From Actinospica acidithermotolerans (lineage in GTDB: Bacteria; Actinomycetota; Actinomycetes; Streptomycetales; Catenulisporaceae): DNA of 44,767 nt. This document shows positions 16,482 to 25,234 of the stretch, in pieces (within the stretch, counting starts at the first letter, position 1; every line of letters begins with the position of its first letter). The stretch spans positions 1 to 44,767 of the forward strand of contig NZ_JAGSOH010000059.1 in NCBI RefSeq assembly GCF_018139625.1. Direction: 5' to 3'. The notes below the pieces were generated by a model. That model was not told the DNA's origin, ran no database searches, and saw nothing but the letters and a program-made list of their open reading frames with translations. Both the position numbers and the translations under genes were made by a program.

Positions 16482-17809
16482 GCCGAGACGGCCTCACGGA
16501 TCAGGACCGGCAGATCCTCGATACGGCGCAGCGAAAGAGCGCTGAGCGAACCGGAAGCGGTCACGCCGGTCGGGTTGTCCGGGTCGATGCGGATGGCGAT
16601 GGAGCGCAGGCCGCGCGGGATGCGTCGGCAGACCTTGCGCAGCTGCGGGTAGTCGCGCACCGATCCGGTGACGATCATCACCGAGGTCGTGCGGGGTGCG
16701 ACCCTCAGGCCGCGGGCGATCAGCGCGAACAGCCCGCCGCCGGAGTCGGCCTCGGCCCGGGCGCAGGCGTCGAGGGCCTGCGGAATGCTCGGCTCGTGCG
16801 CGAGCCGGTCCGCCACCAGCAGCGTCACCTGGAGCTTGTCCTGCAACGCCCGCACGGCGATGGATGCTCCCGTGCTGACAGCGGTCTCGAACTGCGCGGG
16901 GTCGCTGTAGGAGGCCAGTTCGCCGTCCACGAGCACGAGCAGGTGGGTCAGCCGGGTCTCGAGGAAGCGGCGGACCAGGAACGGCTTGTCCGGCCGGGTC
17001 GAGGCGAGCTTGGCGGAGGAGCGCCAGTGGATGTGCCGGGCGTCGTCGCTCGGCACGTATTCGCGCAGGGTGTGGAACTCCAGGTCGCTGGCCGAAACGT
17101 GCTCGGTGACCCTGCCCTCCAGATCGTGCAGTACGCCGGAGCCGAGCGGCGGCAGCGGGATCCGATAGGGGTGCACGAGCAGTTCGCGCTTGCCTGCCAG
17201 TACGAGGCGTCGGCGCACGAGTCCGAACGGGTCCCCGCGCACGGCGGTGGCCGGACCCACCTCGATCACGCCGCGCCGGTCGCCGGGAATGTCGAAGGGC
17301 TCGAATCGGTGCGCCATGCCCCGTCCGAGAACGGGCAGGTCGAAGGTGCGGCCGTCCGCGCTGCCGTCCGGAACCGAAAGGCGCGCGGGAACGAGGTTGA
17401 ATCGTCGGCGATCGAGCGGCTCGTGCACTTCGACGGTCACCCGGCAATTGCCGCCGACCGTGATGCGCTGGGAGCTCATCTGCAGCTCTACGCGCAGCGA
17501 ACTGCGCCCCAACGCCATCGCGCAGCAGAGCACGAAGACAACGAGGCCCATCACGGCGATCAGGCGCAACTCCGGCCAGTGCACGCGGCCGGATGCGCTC
17601 CACGCGGCGATTGCGGCCGCGAACACCGTCCATCCGGTGGCGGTTACCGAGCTGAGGGCCGAAAGCGACGCGCGCGTCACCGCGGCCTCGCGCGCAGTTT
17701 GGTACGTCGGCGCGGCGGCCTCGGCGAAGGCAAGCAGCCATTGCCTAGCGTGCGGTATCCCGAAACCTGTGGCGCGCACCGGTCCGAGCGTCGGATCGGT
17801 ACCCGCCAT
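16478..17809 (-). CDS. DUF58 (von Willebrand A-like) protein, MoxR partner (443 aa)
   Basis: Residues 1-55 are soluble, two membrane helices follow (about 56-75 and 80-100), then a beta-rich segment, then the DUF58 core with EFHTLREYVPSDDARHIHWR and RRFLETRLTHLLVLVDG, a partly degenerate vWA-type metal site. DUF58 proteins usually work with a MoxR AAA ATPase and a transglutaminase-like protein in envelope assembly. The reading frame is open a further 134 codons upstream, but that part is a shadow of moxR. The ATG at 17809 shares bases with the moxR stop (TGATG), so the two are coupled. The 3' end overlaps the transglutaminase start by 4 bp. Confidence 0.9.
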   Translation of the reverse strand: MAGTDPTLGPVRATGFGIPHARQWLLAFAEAAAPTYQTAREAAVTRASLSALSSVTATGWTVFAAAIAAWSASGRVHWPELRLIAVMGLVVFVLCCAMALGRSSLRVELQMSSQRITVGGNCRVTVEVHEPLDRRRFNLVPARLSVPDGSADGRTFDLPVLGRGMAHRFEPFDIPGDRRGVIEVGPATAVRGDPFGLVRRRLVLAGKRELLVHPYRIPLPPLGSGVLHDLEGRVTEHVSASDLEFHTLREYVPSDDARHIHWRSSAKLASTRPDKPFLVRRFLETRLTHLLVLVDGELASYSDPAQFETAVSTGASIAVRALQDKLQVTLLVADRLAHEPSIPQALDACARAEADSGGGLFALIARGLRVAPRTTSVMIVTGSVRDYPQLRKVCRRIPRGLRSIAIRIDPDNPTGVTASGSLSALSLRRIEDLPVLIREAVSA

Positions 17810-18969
17810 CACTGGCCCTGTCCGTAACCGGGAGTGCCGCGGCGGCGGGTGTGGTCGTCCACGACCGTGGGGTCTTCCCGTCGCCGCGTCAGGTCCTCGG
17901 CCACACCGCCGCCGCCGGCGGGCTCGCCGCGGCGGCGGGTGTGGTCGTCCGCCGAGTCGGCGGCGCCCCGGCGCCGGGTGAGGTTCTGGTCCTCGGCGGC
18001 ACCGGAGTTCCGGAACATCGGCGGCGCCACCGTTTCGAAGATCTCGTCGACGACCTGGTCGGCGGTGATGTCGTGGTACGGCGCCTCGTCGCTGAGCAGC
18101 AGCCGGTGGTTGAGAACGGCCTTGCTCAGGTTCCTGATGTCGTCCGGAATGACGTAGGCGCGCCCCTGCGCGATCGCCCAGGTCTTCGCGGCGCGCACGT
18201 ACGCCATGCACCCGCGCGTGGACAGGCCCAGGTCGACGTACTTGTGGCCACGGGTGGCCTCGGCGATCTGGCTGATGTAGACCAGCACCTCCTCGCGCAC
18301 GGTCACGCCGGTCGCGAACGCGGCCATCCGGGCGAAGGCCTCGCCCGCGATGACCGGCTGCACCAGTGCTGCACGGTCGCGCACCGTCGTGCCGGACATC
18401 AATGCCACCAGCGACCCCTGATCCGGGTAGCCGATCGCCGTCTTCATCAGGAAGCGGTCGAGTTGCGCCTCGGGCAGCGGGTAGGTTCCGGCGTGCTCGA
18501 CCGGGTTCTGCGTGGCGATCACCATGAAGGGCCGGTCCACCTCGTGCGATCGGCCGTCGACGGTCACCCGCCCCTCCTCCATGACCTCGAGCAGCGCGGA
18601 CTGGGTCTTGGGCGAGGCCCGGTTGATCTCGTCGGCGACCACGATCGAGTGGAAGACCGGGCCGGGCTTGAAGTCGAACGCCCGGGTGTCCTGGTTGTAG
18701 ACCACGCCGCCGACCACGTCGGCGGGCAGCAGGTCGGGGGTGAACTGGATCCGGGCGGTGGTGCCCTGGATCGCGTTGGCGATGGCCCTTGCCAGCGAGG
18801 TCTTCCCGGTTCCCGGCACGTCCTCGAGCAGCAGGTGCCCGTCGGACAGCAGGCAGGTCAGCGCCAGCCGCACCACCCGGTCCTTGCCCAGGATCGCGCT
18901 GCCGACCGCGTCGACCAGCCGGTTGAAGGTCTCGGCGAATCTCTCGGCCTGCTCGTCGGTGATCGTCAT
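17809..18969 (-). CDS. MoxR-type AAA+ ATPase with TRRR-repeat tail (386 aa)
   Basis: A chaperone-like AAA+ ATPase. The P-loop is EDVPGTGKTSLARAIA, Walker B is VVADEINRASPKTQSALLEV, sensor 1 is VIATQNPVEHAGTYPLPEAQ and the arginine-finger region is LDRFLMK. The lid domain follows to about residue 320. From residue 329 the protein carries an unusual tail of four units, each centred on a TRRR motif (Thr at about 331, 344, 361 and 374). Given the Ser/Thr kinase, phosphatase and two FHA proteins in the same operon, these threonines are plausible phosphorylation or FHA docking sites, which is inference. It follows the FN3 giant gene by 18 bp and overlaps the DUF58 start. Confidence 0.93.
   Translation of the reverse strand: MTITDEQAERFAETFNRLVDAVGSAILGKDRVVRLALTCLLSDGHLLLEDVPGTGKTSLARAIANAIQGTTARIQFTPDLLPADVVGGVVYNQDTRAFDFKPGPVFHSIVVADEINRASPKTQSALLEVMEEGRVTVDGRSHEVDRPFMVIATQNPVEHAGTYPLPEAQLDRFLMKTAIGYPDQGSLVALMSGTTVRDRAALVQPVIAGEAFARMAAFATGVTVREEVLVYISQIAEATRGHKYVDLGLSTRGCMAYVRAAKTWAIAQGRAYVIPDDIRNLSKAVLNHRLLLSDEAPYHDITADQVVDEIFETVAPPMFRNSGAAEDQNLTRRRGAADSADDHTRRRGEPAGGGGVAEDLTRRREDPTVVDDHTRRRGTPGYGQGQ
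17812..17985 (-). repeat. TRRR tandem repeat in the MoxR tail
   Basis: Four units in A-B-A-B order: two related to (E)D-x-LTRRR or NLTRRRG and two exactly DDHTRRRG. The DNA coding the two B units is identical over about 24 bp (near 17836-17860 and 17929-17953), indicating recent duplication or conversion. Spacing between threonines is 13, 17 and 13 residues. Confidence 0.75.
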
Positions 18970-18987
18970 CTCAGTGCTCTTTCCTCA

Positions 18988-21900
18988 TCAGGGCCACACA
19001 TAGGATCCGGACACTCCGCCGCAGGTCACTGTGACGGTGTCTCCCGGGTAGCCGAACCAGTTGTACGAGTCCTTCGACTGATTGGGGCCGTAGGTCTCGT
19101 TGATGAAGCCCTGGGCTCCGACCGAACTGTTGAATGAACAGGTCACGTTCCCGCTGAAGTTTGCGGTCTGCACGTGGATGTACGCGCATGAGCTGTTCGT
19201 GCAGCTGCCGCCCTGGCAGGCTGAACCGCCGCCGCCACCGCACTTCGTGCCCTGCGAAACCGTGACCGTCGCCGGCGGGGGCGGCGCGGCGGGCGTGCTC
19301 TGCGAGGCAGAGCCTGAGATCGAGGATCGGCCCGGGTCGGAGACCGTCACGTTGATCGTGTCGGTCGCGCTGTAGCCCATGGTGTCGCTGCCGTTCCAGC
19401 TCCACGCACCGGTGCCGGTGGTGAAGGTCTGGCTCTGCCTGCTCGTGTTGATCTGCACGGTCGCGGACTTGCCGTTCGGGTTCACCGAGACGGTGAAGTT
19501 CACGGTCTGCCCGCTCGCGGAGGTCTGGATCGACAGGCCGTTCAGCGGCCCATACGTGGTGACCGACGTCGAATCCGTGCTGTCGCAGGGGCTTCCGGCG
19601 TATTGGCCGCCGGTGCTGCCGTTGCAGTCCTGCAGGCTCAACGTCTCCGAGGTGCCGTTCGGCAGCCCGTTGACGGTCTCGGACACACCCGACTGACCTG
19701 CCGTCGGGAAGGTCCAGGTACCGCAGGTGCCGCCGCTGTAGGTGCAGGTGACCGTGGAGCTCGCGCCGTGCGAGGCGGGAGCGTCGAACTTGACCGTAGC
19801 CTGGCCGTCGACCCCTGTCGGAGTCGCGGAGAGGTTGGCGATCGGGTCCGGCGTGGCCGTCGCCTCCATCTGAGTGCCGGGACTCGGCGGCGAAGTGTGC
19901 GCGCTCGGGTTGAGCGACGCGTCGGCGTTCATCGCCGTGACCGTGTAGGTGTACACGGTGCCGTCGTTCGCGATTCCCGCGTCCAGGCAGTTCGTCGCCG
20001 TCACGTTCGAGCAGACCGTGTCGGTTCCACCGCCGGTCCGGGTGACTGTGTAGGTCGTCGGGCCGGGGCCGTTCGGATCCACCGCGGTCCACGAAATCGT
20101 CACGGCGCGGGAGTTGGATCCCGCCAGCTCGGTCGCGGAGAAGCTCGGTGCCGCCGGTTGGGCCGGAGCTCCGGCGGACTGGCCGGAGACGGTCGCGGAC
20201 GGACCCGGGCCCTGGCGGTTGACCGGGATCACGGTGAACGTGTAAACCGTGTCGTTCACCAGGCCGGTCGCGGTGAACGAGGTTCCCGAGACCGTCGCGC
20301 TGCCGCCTCCGGTCCAGGTCACCGCGTAGTCGAGTACAGGGGTTCCCTGGTCGGGCGCGGCGTTCCAGTTCAGCTTCAGGGTGCCGTTCTGCGGATCGGA
20401 GACCGCCAGGCCGCTGACCGCTCCGGGCACCGTGTTCGGCGTGGCGGGACCGGACCGCGCGCTCGCGGGGCTCCAGCCGACGACGTTCTGAGCCTTGACC
20501 GTGAACGTGTAGGTGGTGCCGTTGGTCAACCCGGTGATCGTGCACGGCGAAGCCGGGCAGGTCTGGGAGCCGCCGGAGTAGTCGACCTGGTACGACTGGA
20601 TCGGAGCGCCGTTGTCGGCCGGCGCGGCCCAGGACAGCAGCGCCGCTCCGCTCAGGACCGTGCCGCCGACCACGGGGGTTCCGGGCGCGGCGGGCGGGCC
20701 GAGGACGTTCAGGGTGATCTGCCCGCTGCCGCGCTGGTCGGTGCGCGAACTCTGGGCGACGTCGCTGACGACGATGGTGAACGTCATCGTGCCGTGCGAG
20801 GTGGAGCCCGGCGTGATGTGCACGACGCTGCCCGAGGAGGAGACCGAGGCGGCCATTCCCGATGACTGCGTGACCGACACCACCGAGTCGACCGGCTGGC
20901 GCAGCTGAGAGGTGATGTACGGTGCGACGTCGATCGTCGCGGTCTGGCCCGCCTGGACTCCGTTGACCGCGATCGGCGCGAGCGTCGGCGCGGCGGCGGC
21001 CACCGCCTGAACCGCCAGCCGCGAGGTCTTCGCCGGCGATCCGGCCACCCCGATCAGCAGCGTGCCGCTGGACTGCGCCGTCGCGGACGAGTCCGCCGAG
21101 ACGACCGGCGTGCCGGTGCCGGAACCGGAGACGGACAGCCCGGGCGCGGCCCCCTGCCACTGCGCCGTGTAGCGCAGTGCGGCGGCACCGCCCGGCTGGG
21201 CGGTCCAGACGTGGCAGAGCGCGGCGACGTTCAGGCTGACCGACGGGCCGCCCTCGACGACACGGATCGTGTCGGCCGGGCAGCGCAGCACCGGGGTTTC
21301 CGGACCGACCTGCACCGGAATACTGACGACGGAGTAGAGTCCGTGCGGATCGGTGAGCGAGGCCCCGTCGGTCACCTGGACGGTGAGCGAGGCGGGACCG
21401 GTGTATCCGTCCAGCGCGGTCAGGGTCAGCGCGTGGATTCCGTCGGGTACCGCTCGCAGACCCGACACAGGCCCCGCCCAGATCTTGTCGGCGGTGGTCA
21501 GCTGTACGGCCTTGTCGGCGGGGTCGACGATGTAGTCGGAGAGTTTGACCGTCGTGCTGCCGCCCGCGGGCACCGTGACGAGGGCGCCGGGCTTGACGTA
21601 GGGCGCGCCGTATCCGGGTGCCGAGACGTAGATCATGCCGATCGTAGTGGCTCCGGCCGCGTCGCGAACCTGGTAGGCGACGGTCTGCGGCGCGGCGGTC
21701 ACCGGCAGGACGACCTTGGAGCCGCTGATCTTCGCGGCCGCGTCGAACACCTGGGTCACCGTCAGGCCGGAGGCGGATCCGTCGGGATCGGTCACGTGGC
21801 CGAGCACGTCGACCGTGATCGTGGTCTGCTTCGGCTGCGGATTCGCGTACGTCGGCACCGCGACGGGCGGATTGAGGTACCCGCTCTGCCCGTGCACGGT

Positions 21901-24900
21901 GATCGTCGCCACCGACACGGGGTTGACGCCGTCGGTGATGCCGTAGGCGACCACGAGCGGCTTGCCGTTGGCAGCGGGCGCGGTGACCAAGATCGGCGAA
22001 GTCGGGGAGCTCAGCGAGGTCCCTGTCGGAAGCGGCTTGTTGAGCGTCGCCAGCGATGTCACGGAAACCGCGTCGTCCGGTGCCGCGACCGCGTCGGCCA
22101 GAACGTTCACGCTCACCTGCGCGCCGGGCGACGCCGTCACGTCCTCGTCGACGGCGATCGGAGGCTCAGGTGTGGCGGGCGGGACGACCGCGATGCTGAT
22201 CGTCGACTGCCCGGTGGCGCCGAAGCGGTCCGCGACCTGGTAGGTGAATGTGTCGGTGCCGCTGCTGGTCGGGAAGGCCTGATAGGTCAGCGAGGTCGCG
22301 TTCTGCGACAGGATGCGGCCGAGCGAGGGCGCGGAGCCGAGTCCGGTGAGCGTCACCGAGTCGCCGTCCGGGTCGACGCCGCTCGTGCTGATCGGGATCG
22401 TGACGGTGTCGCCGGCGACGGTCCGCTCCTGGATCGGCGGCGGCGCGGGCGACCGGTTCGGGTCCATGGCCGTGGGGGCCGGGTCGACGGTCACGTAGAG
22501 GTAGCCGACCGCCTGGCCGCCGAGGTTGTTGCGGGCCAGGTACTCGACGGTCTCGACCACCGGCGACGCGACGGTCCGCGGGGCCGAGTAGGTGACCAGG
22601 TCGCCGGTGACGAACGCGGAGCCGTTTGCGGCACCGGCGGTCCCGGAGGGCGAGAGGACCTCGAGTTGACCTGCCCCTGGACTGCCGGGCACGTCGGGGG
22701 CCAGGGAGAGCGGCGCACCCGCCAGATCGATGTCCTTCACCAGGACGTCGCTGGTCACGGTGTCGCCGGCGCGCACGGTGGCGTATGTGGGCACGGTCAG
22801 CGGTGTGTCGACGGCCGGCGCGGCCAATTGCGTCACCGACACCTGGCCGGTCACCGGGGCGGTGATGCCGTCGGTCACGGTGTAGTCGACCAACTGCGGC
22901 ACGGCGGACGCGGCAGGTGACAGAGCACTGATGCGCAGCCATCGCCCGTCGACGATGCCGACCTGCAGGCCCGAGTTCGCGTTCACCGGCGCCGCCTGCT
23001 GCACTTCGAGTAGCGCGCCGGAGGGGTCGAAGTCCGCGGCGAGCACGTCCACGGTCGCCGGCTGCTGACCGTGCAGCACCGCGATGCTCGGCAGCGTGAC
23101 CGGCGGTTGCGGGCTGGACGGATCGGCGGTCACATCCACCCGGATCGCGCCGGTGGCGAACGGTGCGCTGCCGAACTGGTCGGTGTAGCTCAGCAGGTAG
23201 GTGCCGGGCCGTTGCGCGATGACCGTGACCGCGCCTTCGGCCTGGTTCGTGGTCACGGTGGTGCCGCTCGGCGAGGCCACCGCGGCGGCGATCTCCAGGG
23301 CGGCGCCCGGGTTCTGCGGGTCGGCACCGGGCAGGTCGTTGGCCAGCGGGTGGATCACGATCGGCTGACCGACCTCGCCGCGCGCGATGTCGGGCTCGGC
23401 CACCGGCGCGATGCCCGCGGTGTCGGTCGGGCTCTGCACCTGGATGGAGAGTGTGCCGGTGACCGGTGCGCCGATACCGTCCGAGACCTGATAATGCACG
23501 CTCTGCCCGCCACCGGAGGCCGGAGCGGTGTACTCGACGAAGCCGTCCGAGGTCGCGGCCGCGGATCCGGCCGAGGCGGTGGCCTCGACGAGGGCGAGCG
23601 GATCGCCGTCGTAGTCGCGCCAGTCCTGGAGCACCGGGATCTTCAGTGATCCGCCGGCCGGCACGGTCCAGGTGCGTCCGGTGAATCCGGTGCGCAGCGC
23701 GGGCAGGGCGTTCTGGCCGGAGGTGCGCACCTCCACTGTCACCGTGGCGGTCGCGGTCAGGCCTTTGCTGTCGTCCACGGTGTACTGGAAGTGGATCGAA
23801 CCGGCCTGAATCCCGGCGGGCAGCGTGATCTCGACGCTTTGCGCGTCCGGGGCGATCTGCAGTCTGGCACCGGAGTTGTCGGGAGTCCCGACGCTCTGGA
23901 CAGCGAGGATCGCGCCGGACGGGTCGGAGTCGACGTCGAGCACGTGCAGCACCGTCGTGCGCCCCGGACGGGCGCCGAGTGTGATGTCCTGCGCCTTCGG
24001 CGGCAGGTTCGCGGCCTGCTGCTGGTCCAGGTTCGACTGGCTGTTGGAGGAGTTCTTCGCGGACGCGGGCGGCTGAACCGCCGACCAGTCGTCGACCTCG
24101 CGCGCGTCGGACAGGTCCCACAGGCCGCCGGTCGCCAGGTCGTTGAGCACGATCTGGTTCCAGTTGACCCGGAAGCGCGGGGCGGCCAGCTCCTGGAGCC
24201 TGCTCAGGCCACCGCGCACGGCAGCGGCACCGTTGCAGGATCGCGCGTACCCGTCCGGGGTCTGCGCCCACGCCGCGTAGACGCACGTTCCGAGTTGGAC
24301 CGGCGCGGCGGGTGCACCGGACCCGATACGTGACAGAGTGCTGACCGCTCCGGTGGCCAGGTCGACGGAGATCAGGTCGTGCGACGTGGACAGCACGACC
24401 GAGCCCTCGGCGCCGCCGGCCTGCTGCAGCTGCGTGTGCACATCGACGCCGGGCACGGTGACGCTCGGGCCGCCGATCGCGTACAGCCTGCCGTTCGCCG
24501 CGTCGAGAATCACGGCCTGCTCGCCGACCGCCGTGATCCGCGGATCGGTGAGGGCGTGCCCGATGCGCGAGTACTGGACCGACGCGAAGCCGCCGGTGCC
24601 CAGCGGCGCGACGATCGCGACCTTGCCGGCGGTGGAGACCGCGTAGATGGTCCCGTCCTGGCCGACGGTCAAGGCCTCATCGGTCGGCGACGCGGACGCG
24701 CCGAGGTTCGCGACGGCTGGGCTGCCGGACTGCAGCGCCGCAAGCGAGGTCAGGCCCGAGGCGGGGTCGAACCGCTGAGCACGCACCTCGCCCGTCAAGG
24801 AGTCGAGAACCGCGACAGTGCCCCCGGCGAAGCCGACCTGCTGCGCCCCGGACACCGGAACCGCCTGGTCCGAAAGCGTCGTGGCGTGCGCCGAGTCGAC

Positions 24901-25230
24901 GGGATAGAGCTTGCCGGCGGCCTGGTCCCACGCGACGACGGCCGACTCGTCCTGGAGTATGTCGAGCTGGTAGCTCTGCTGGCCGGCCCCCGCCGGCGCG
25001 AACGCCGCGTCCAACGCTCCCGCCGGCTTGTTGAGCCGGCCGAACAGTCCGGCGCTATCGCTGGTGACCCAGATCCCGCCGTTGTTGAGCGCGGCGTGCT
25101 GCACCGGAACGCCCTGGGCGTCCACCGCCATGAACAGCAGCGCGCCCACCGCGGCGGTCAGCGCGCCGCCGGACAGCGCGGCGGCGAGCCGTCCGCCTCG
25201 CCGCCGCGTCGACGTCCTCATCAGTCTCAT
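18988..25230 (-). CDS. Giant surface protein with Ig/cadherin-like and fibronectin III repeats (2,080 aa)
   Basis: The start is at ATG 25230, five bases after the kinase stop and just behind GGGAG. The longer open frame upstream is a shadow. A short basic cytoplasmic tail and one helix (LSGGALTAAVGALLFMAVDA, about residues 19-38) suggest a type II membrane anchor. Residues 40-400 look like a beta-propeller-type region with repeating short strands. From about 440 to 1500 come tandem 90-100-residue Ig/cadherin-like units marked by DxDxDP-type loops (VLDVDSDPSGA, VDPDGDSVTLTGL, VTDPDGSASGL). About 1510-1880 holds three or four fibronectin III domains (LTNGTTYTFTVKAQNVVGWS). The Cys-rich C-terminus (CGGGGGSACQGGSC) ends in YVWP. 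It is probably an adhesin or a cell-wall-spanning scaffold. It matches the position and architecture of fn3 in the bifidobacterial PFNA cluster. Confidence 0.9.
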   Translation of the reverse strand: MRLMRTSTRRRGGRLAAALSGGALTAAVGALLFMAVDAQGVPVQHAALNNGGIWVTSDSAGLFGRLNKPAGALDAAFAPAGAGQQSYQLDILQDESAVVAWDQAAGKLYPVDSAHATTLSDQAVPVSGAQQVGFAGGTVAVLDSLTGEVRAQRFDPASGLTSLAALQSGSPAVANLGASASPTDEALTVGQDGTIYAVSTAGKVAIVAPLGTGGFASVQYSRIGHALTDPRITAVGEQAVILDAANGRLYAIGGPSVTVPGVDVHTQLQQAGGAEGSVVLSTSHDLISVDLATGAVSTLSRIGSGAPAAPVQLGTCVYAAWAQTPDGYARSCNGAAAVRGGLSRLQELAAPRFRVNWNQIVLNDLATGGLWDLSDAREVDDWSAVQPPASAKNSSNSQSNLDQQQAANLPPKAQDITLGARPGRTTVLHVLDVDSDPSGAILAVQSVGTPDNSGARLQIAPDAQSVEITLPAGIQAGSIHFQYTVDDSKGLTATATVTVEVRTSGQNALPALRTGFTGRTWTVPAGGSLKIPVLQDWRDYDGDPLALVEATASAGSAAATSDGFVEYTAPASGGGQSVHYQVSDGIGAPVTGTLSIQVQSPTDTAGIAPVAEPDIARGEVGQPIVIHPLANDLPGADPQNPGAALEIAAAVASPSGTTVTTNQAEGAVTVIAQRPGTYLLSYTDQFGSAPFATGAIRVDVTADPSSPQPPVTLPSIAVLHGQQPATVDVLAADFDPSGALLEVQQAAPVNANSGLQVGIVDGRWLRISALSPAASAVPQLVDYTVTDGITAPVTGQVSVTQLAAPAVDTPLTVPTYATVRAGDTVTSDVLVKDIDLAGAPLSLAPDVPGSPGAGQLEVLSPSGTAGAANGSAFVTGDLVTYSAPRTVASPVVETVEYLARNNLGGQAVGYLYVTVDPAPTAMDPNRSPAPPPIQERTVAGDTVTIPISTSGVDPDGDSVTLTGLGSAPSLGRILSQNATSLTYQAFPTSSGTDTFTYQVADRFGATGQSTISIAVVPPATPEPPIAVDEDVTASPGAQVSVNVLADAVAAPDDAVSVTSLATLNKPLPTGTSLSSPTSPILVTAPAANGKPLVVAYGITDGVNPVSVATITVHGQSGYLNPPVAVPTYANPQPKQTTITVDVLGHVTDPDGSASGLTVTQVFDAAAKISGSKVVLPVTAAPQTVAYQVRDAAGATTIGMIYVSAPGYGAPYVKPGALVTVPAGGSTTVKLSDYIVDPADKAVQLTTADKIWAGPVSGLRAVPDGIHALTLTALDGYTGPASLTVQVTDGASLTDPHGLYSVVSIPVQVGPETPVLRCPADTIRVVEGGPSVSLNVAALCHVWTAQPGGAAALRYTAQWQGAAPGLSVSGSGTGTPVVSADSSATAQSSGTLLIGVAGSPAKTSRLAVQAVAAAAPTLAPIAVNGVQAGQTATIDVAPYITSQLRQPVDSVVSVTQSSGMAASVSSSGSVVHITPGSTSHGTMTFTIVVSDVAQSSRTDQRGSGQITLNVLGPPAAPGTPVVGGTVLSGAALLSWAAPADNGAPIQSYQVDYSGGSQTCPASPCTITGLTNGTTYTFTVKAQNVVGWSPASARSGPATPNTVPGAVSGLAVSDPQNGTLKLNWNAAPDQGTPVLDYAVTWTGGGSATVSGTSFTATGLVNDTVYTFTVIPVNRQGPGPSATVSGQSAGAPAQPAAPSFSATELAGSNSRAVTISWTAVDPNGPGPTTYTVTRTGGGTDTVCSNVTATNCLDAGIANDGTVYTYTVTAMNADASLNPSAHTSPPSPGTQMEATATPDPIANLSATPTGVDGQATVKFDAPASHGASSTVTCTYSGGTCGTWTFPTAGQSGVSETVNGLPNGTSETLSLQDCNGSTGGQYAGSPCDSTDSTSVTTYGPLNGLSIQTSASGQTVNFTVSVNPNGKSATVQINTSRQSQTFTTGTGAWSWNGSDTMGYSATDTINVTVSDPGRSSISGSASQSTPAAPPPPATVTVSQGTKCGGGGGSACQGGSCTNSSCAYIHVQTANFSGNVTCSFNSSVGAQGFINETYGPNQSKDSYNWFGYPGDTVTVTCGGVSGSYVWP

Positions 25231-25234
25231 CTCA

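Noticed and set aside
18971-21160. 729-codon minus-strand frame inside the FN3 gene
   Set aside because: Arg/Gly-rich shadow in another frame. The overlapping frame has clear FN3 motifs.
22166-24286. 706-codon minus-strand frame
   Set aside because: Also a shadow of the FN3 giant, with Arg-rich composition and no recognisable fold.
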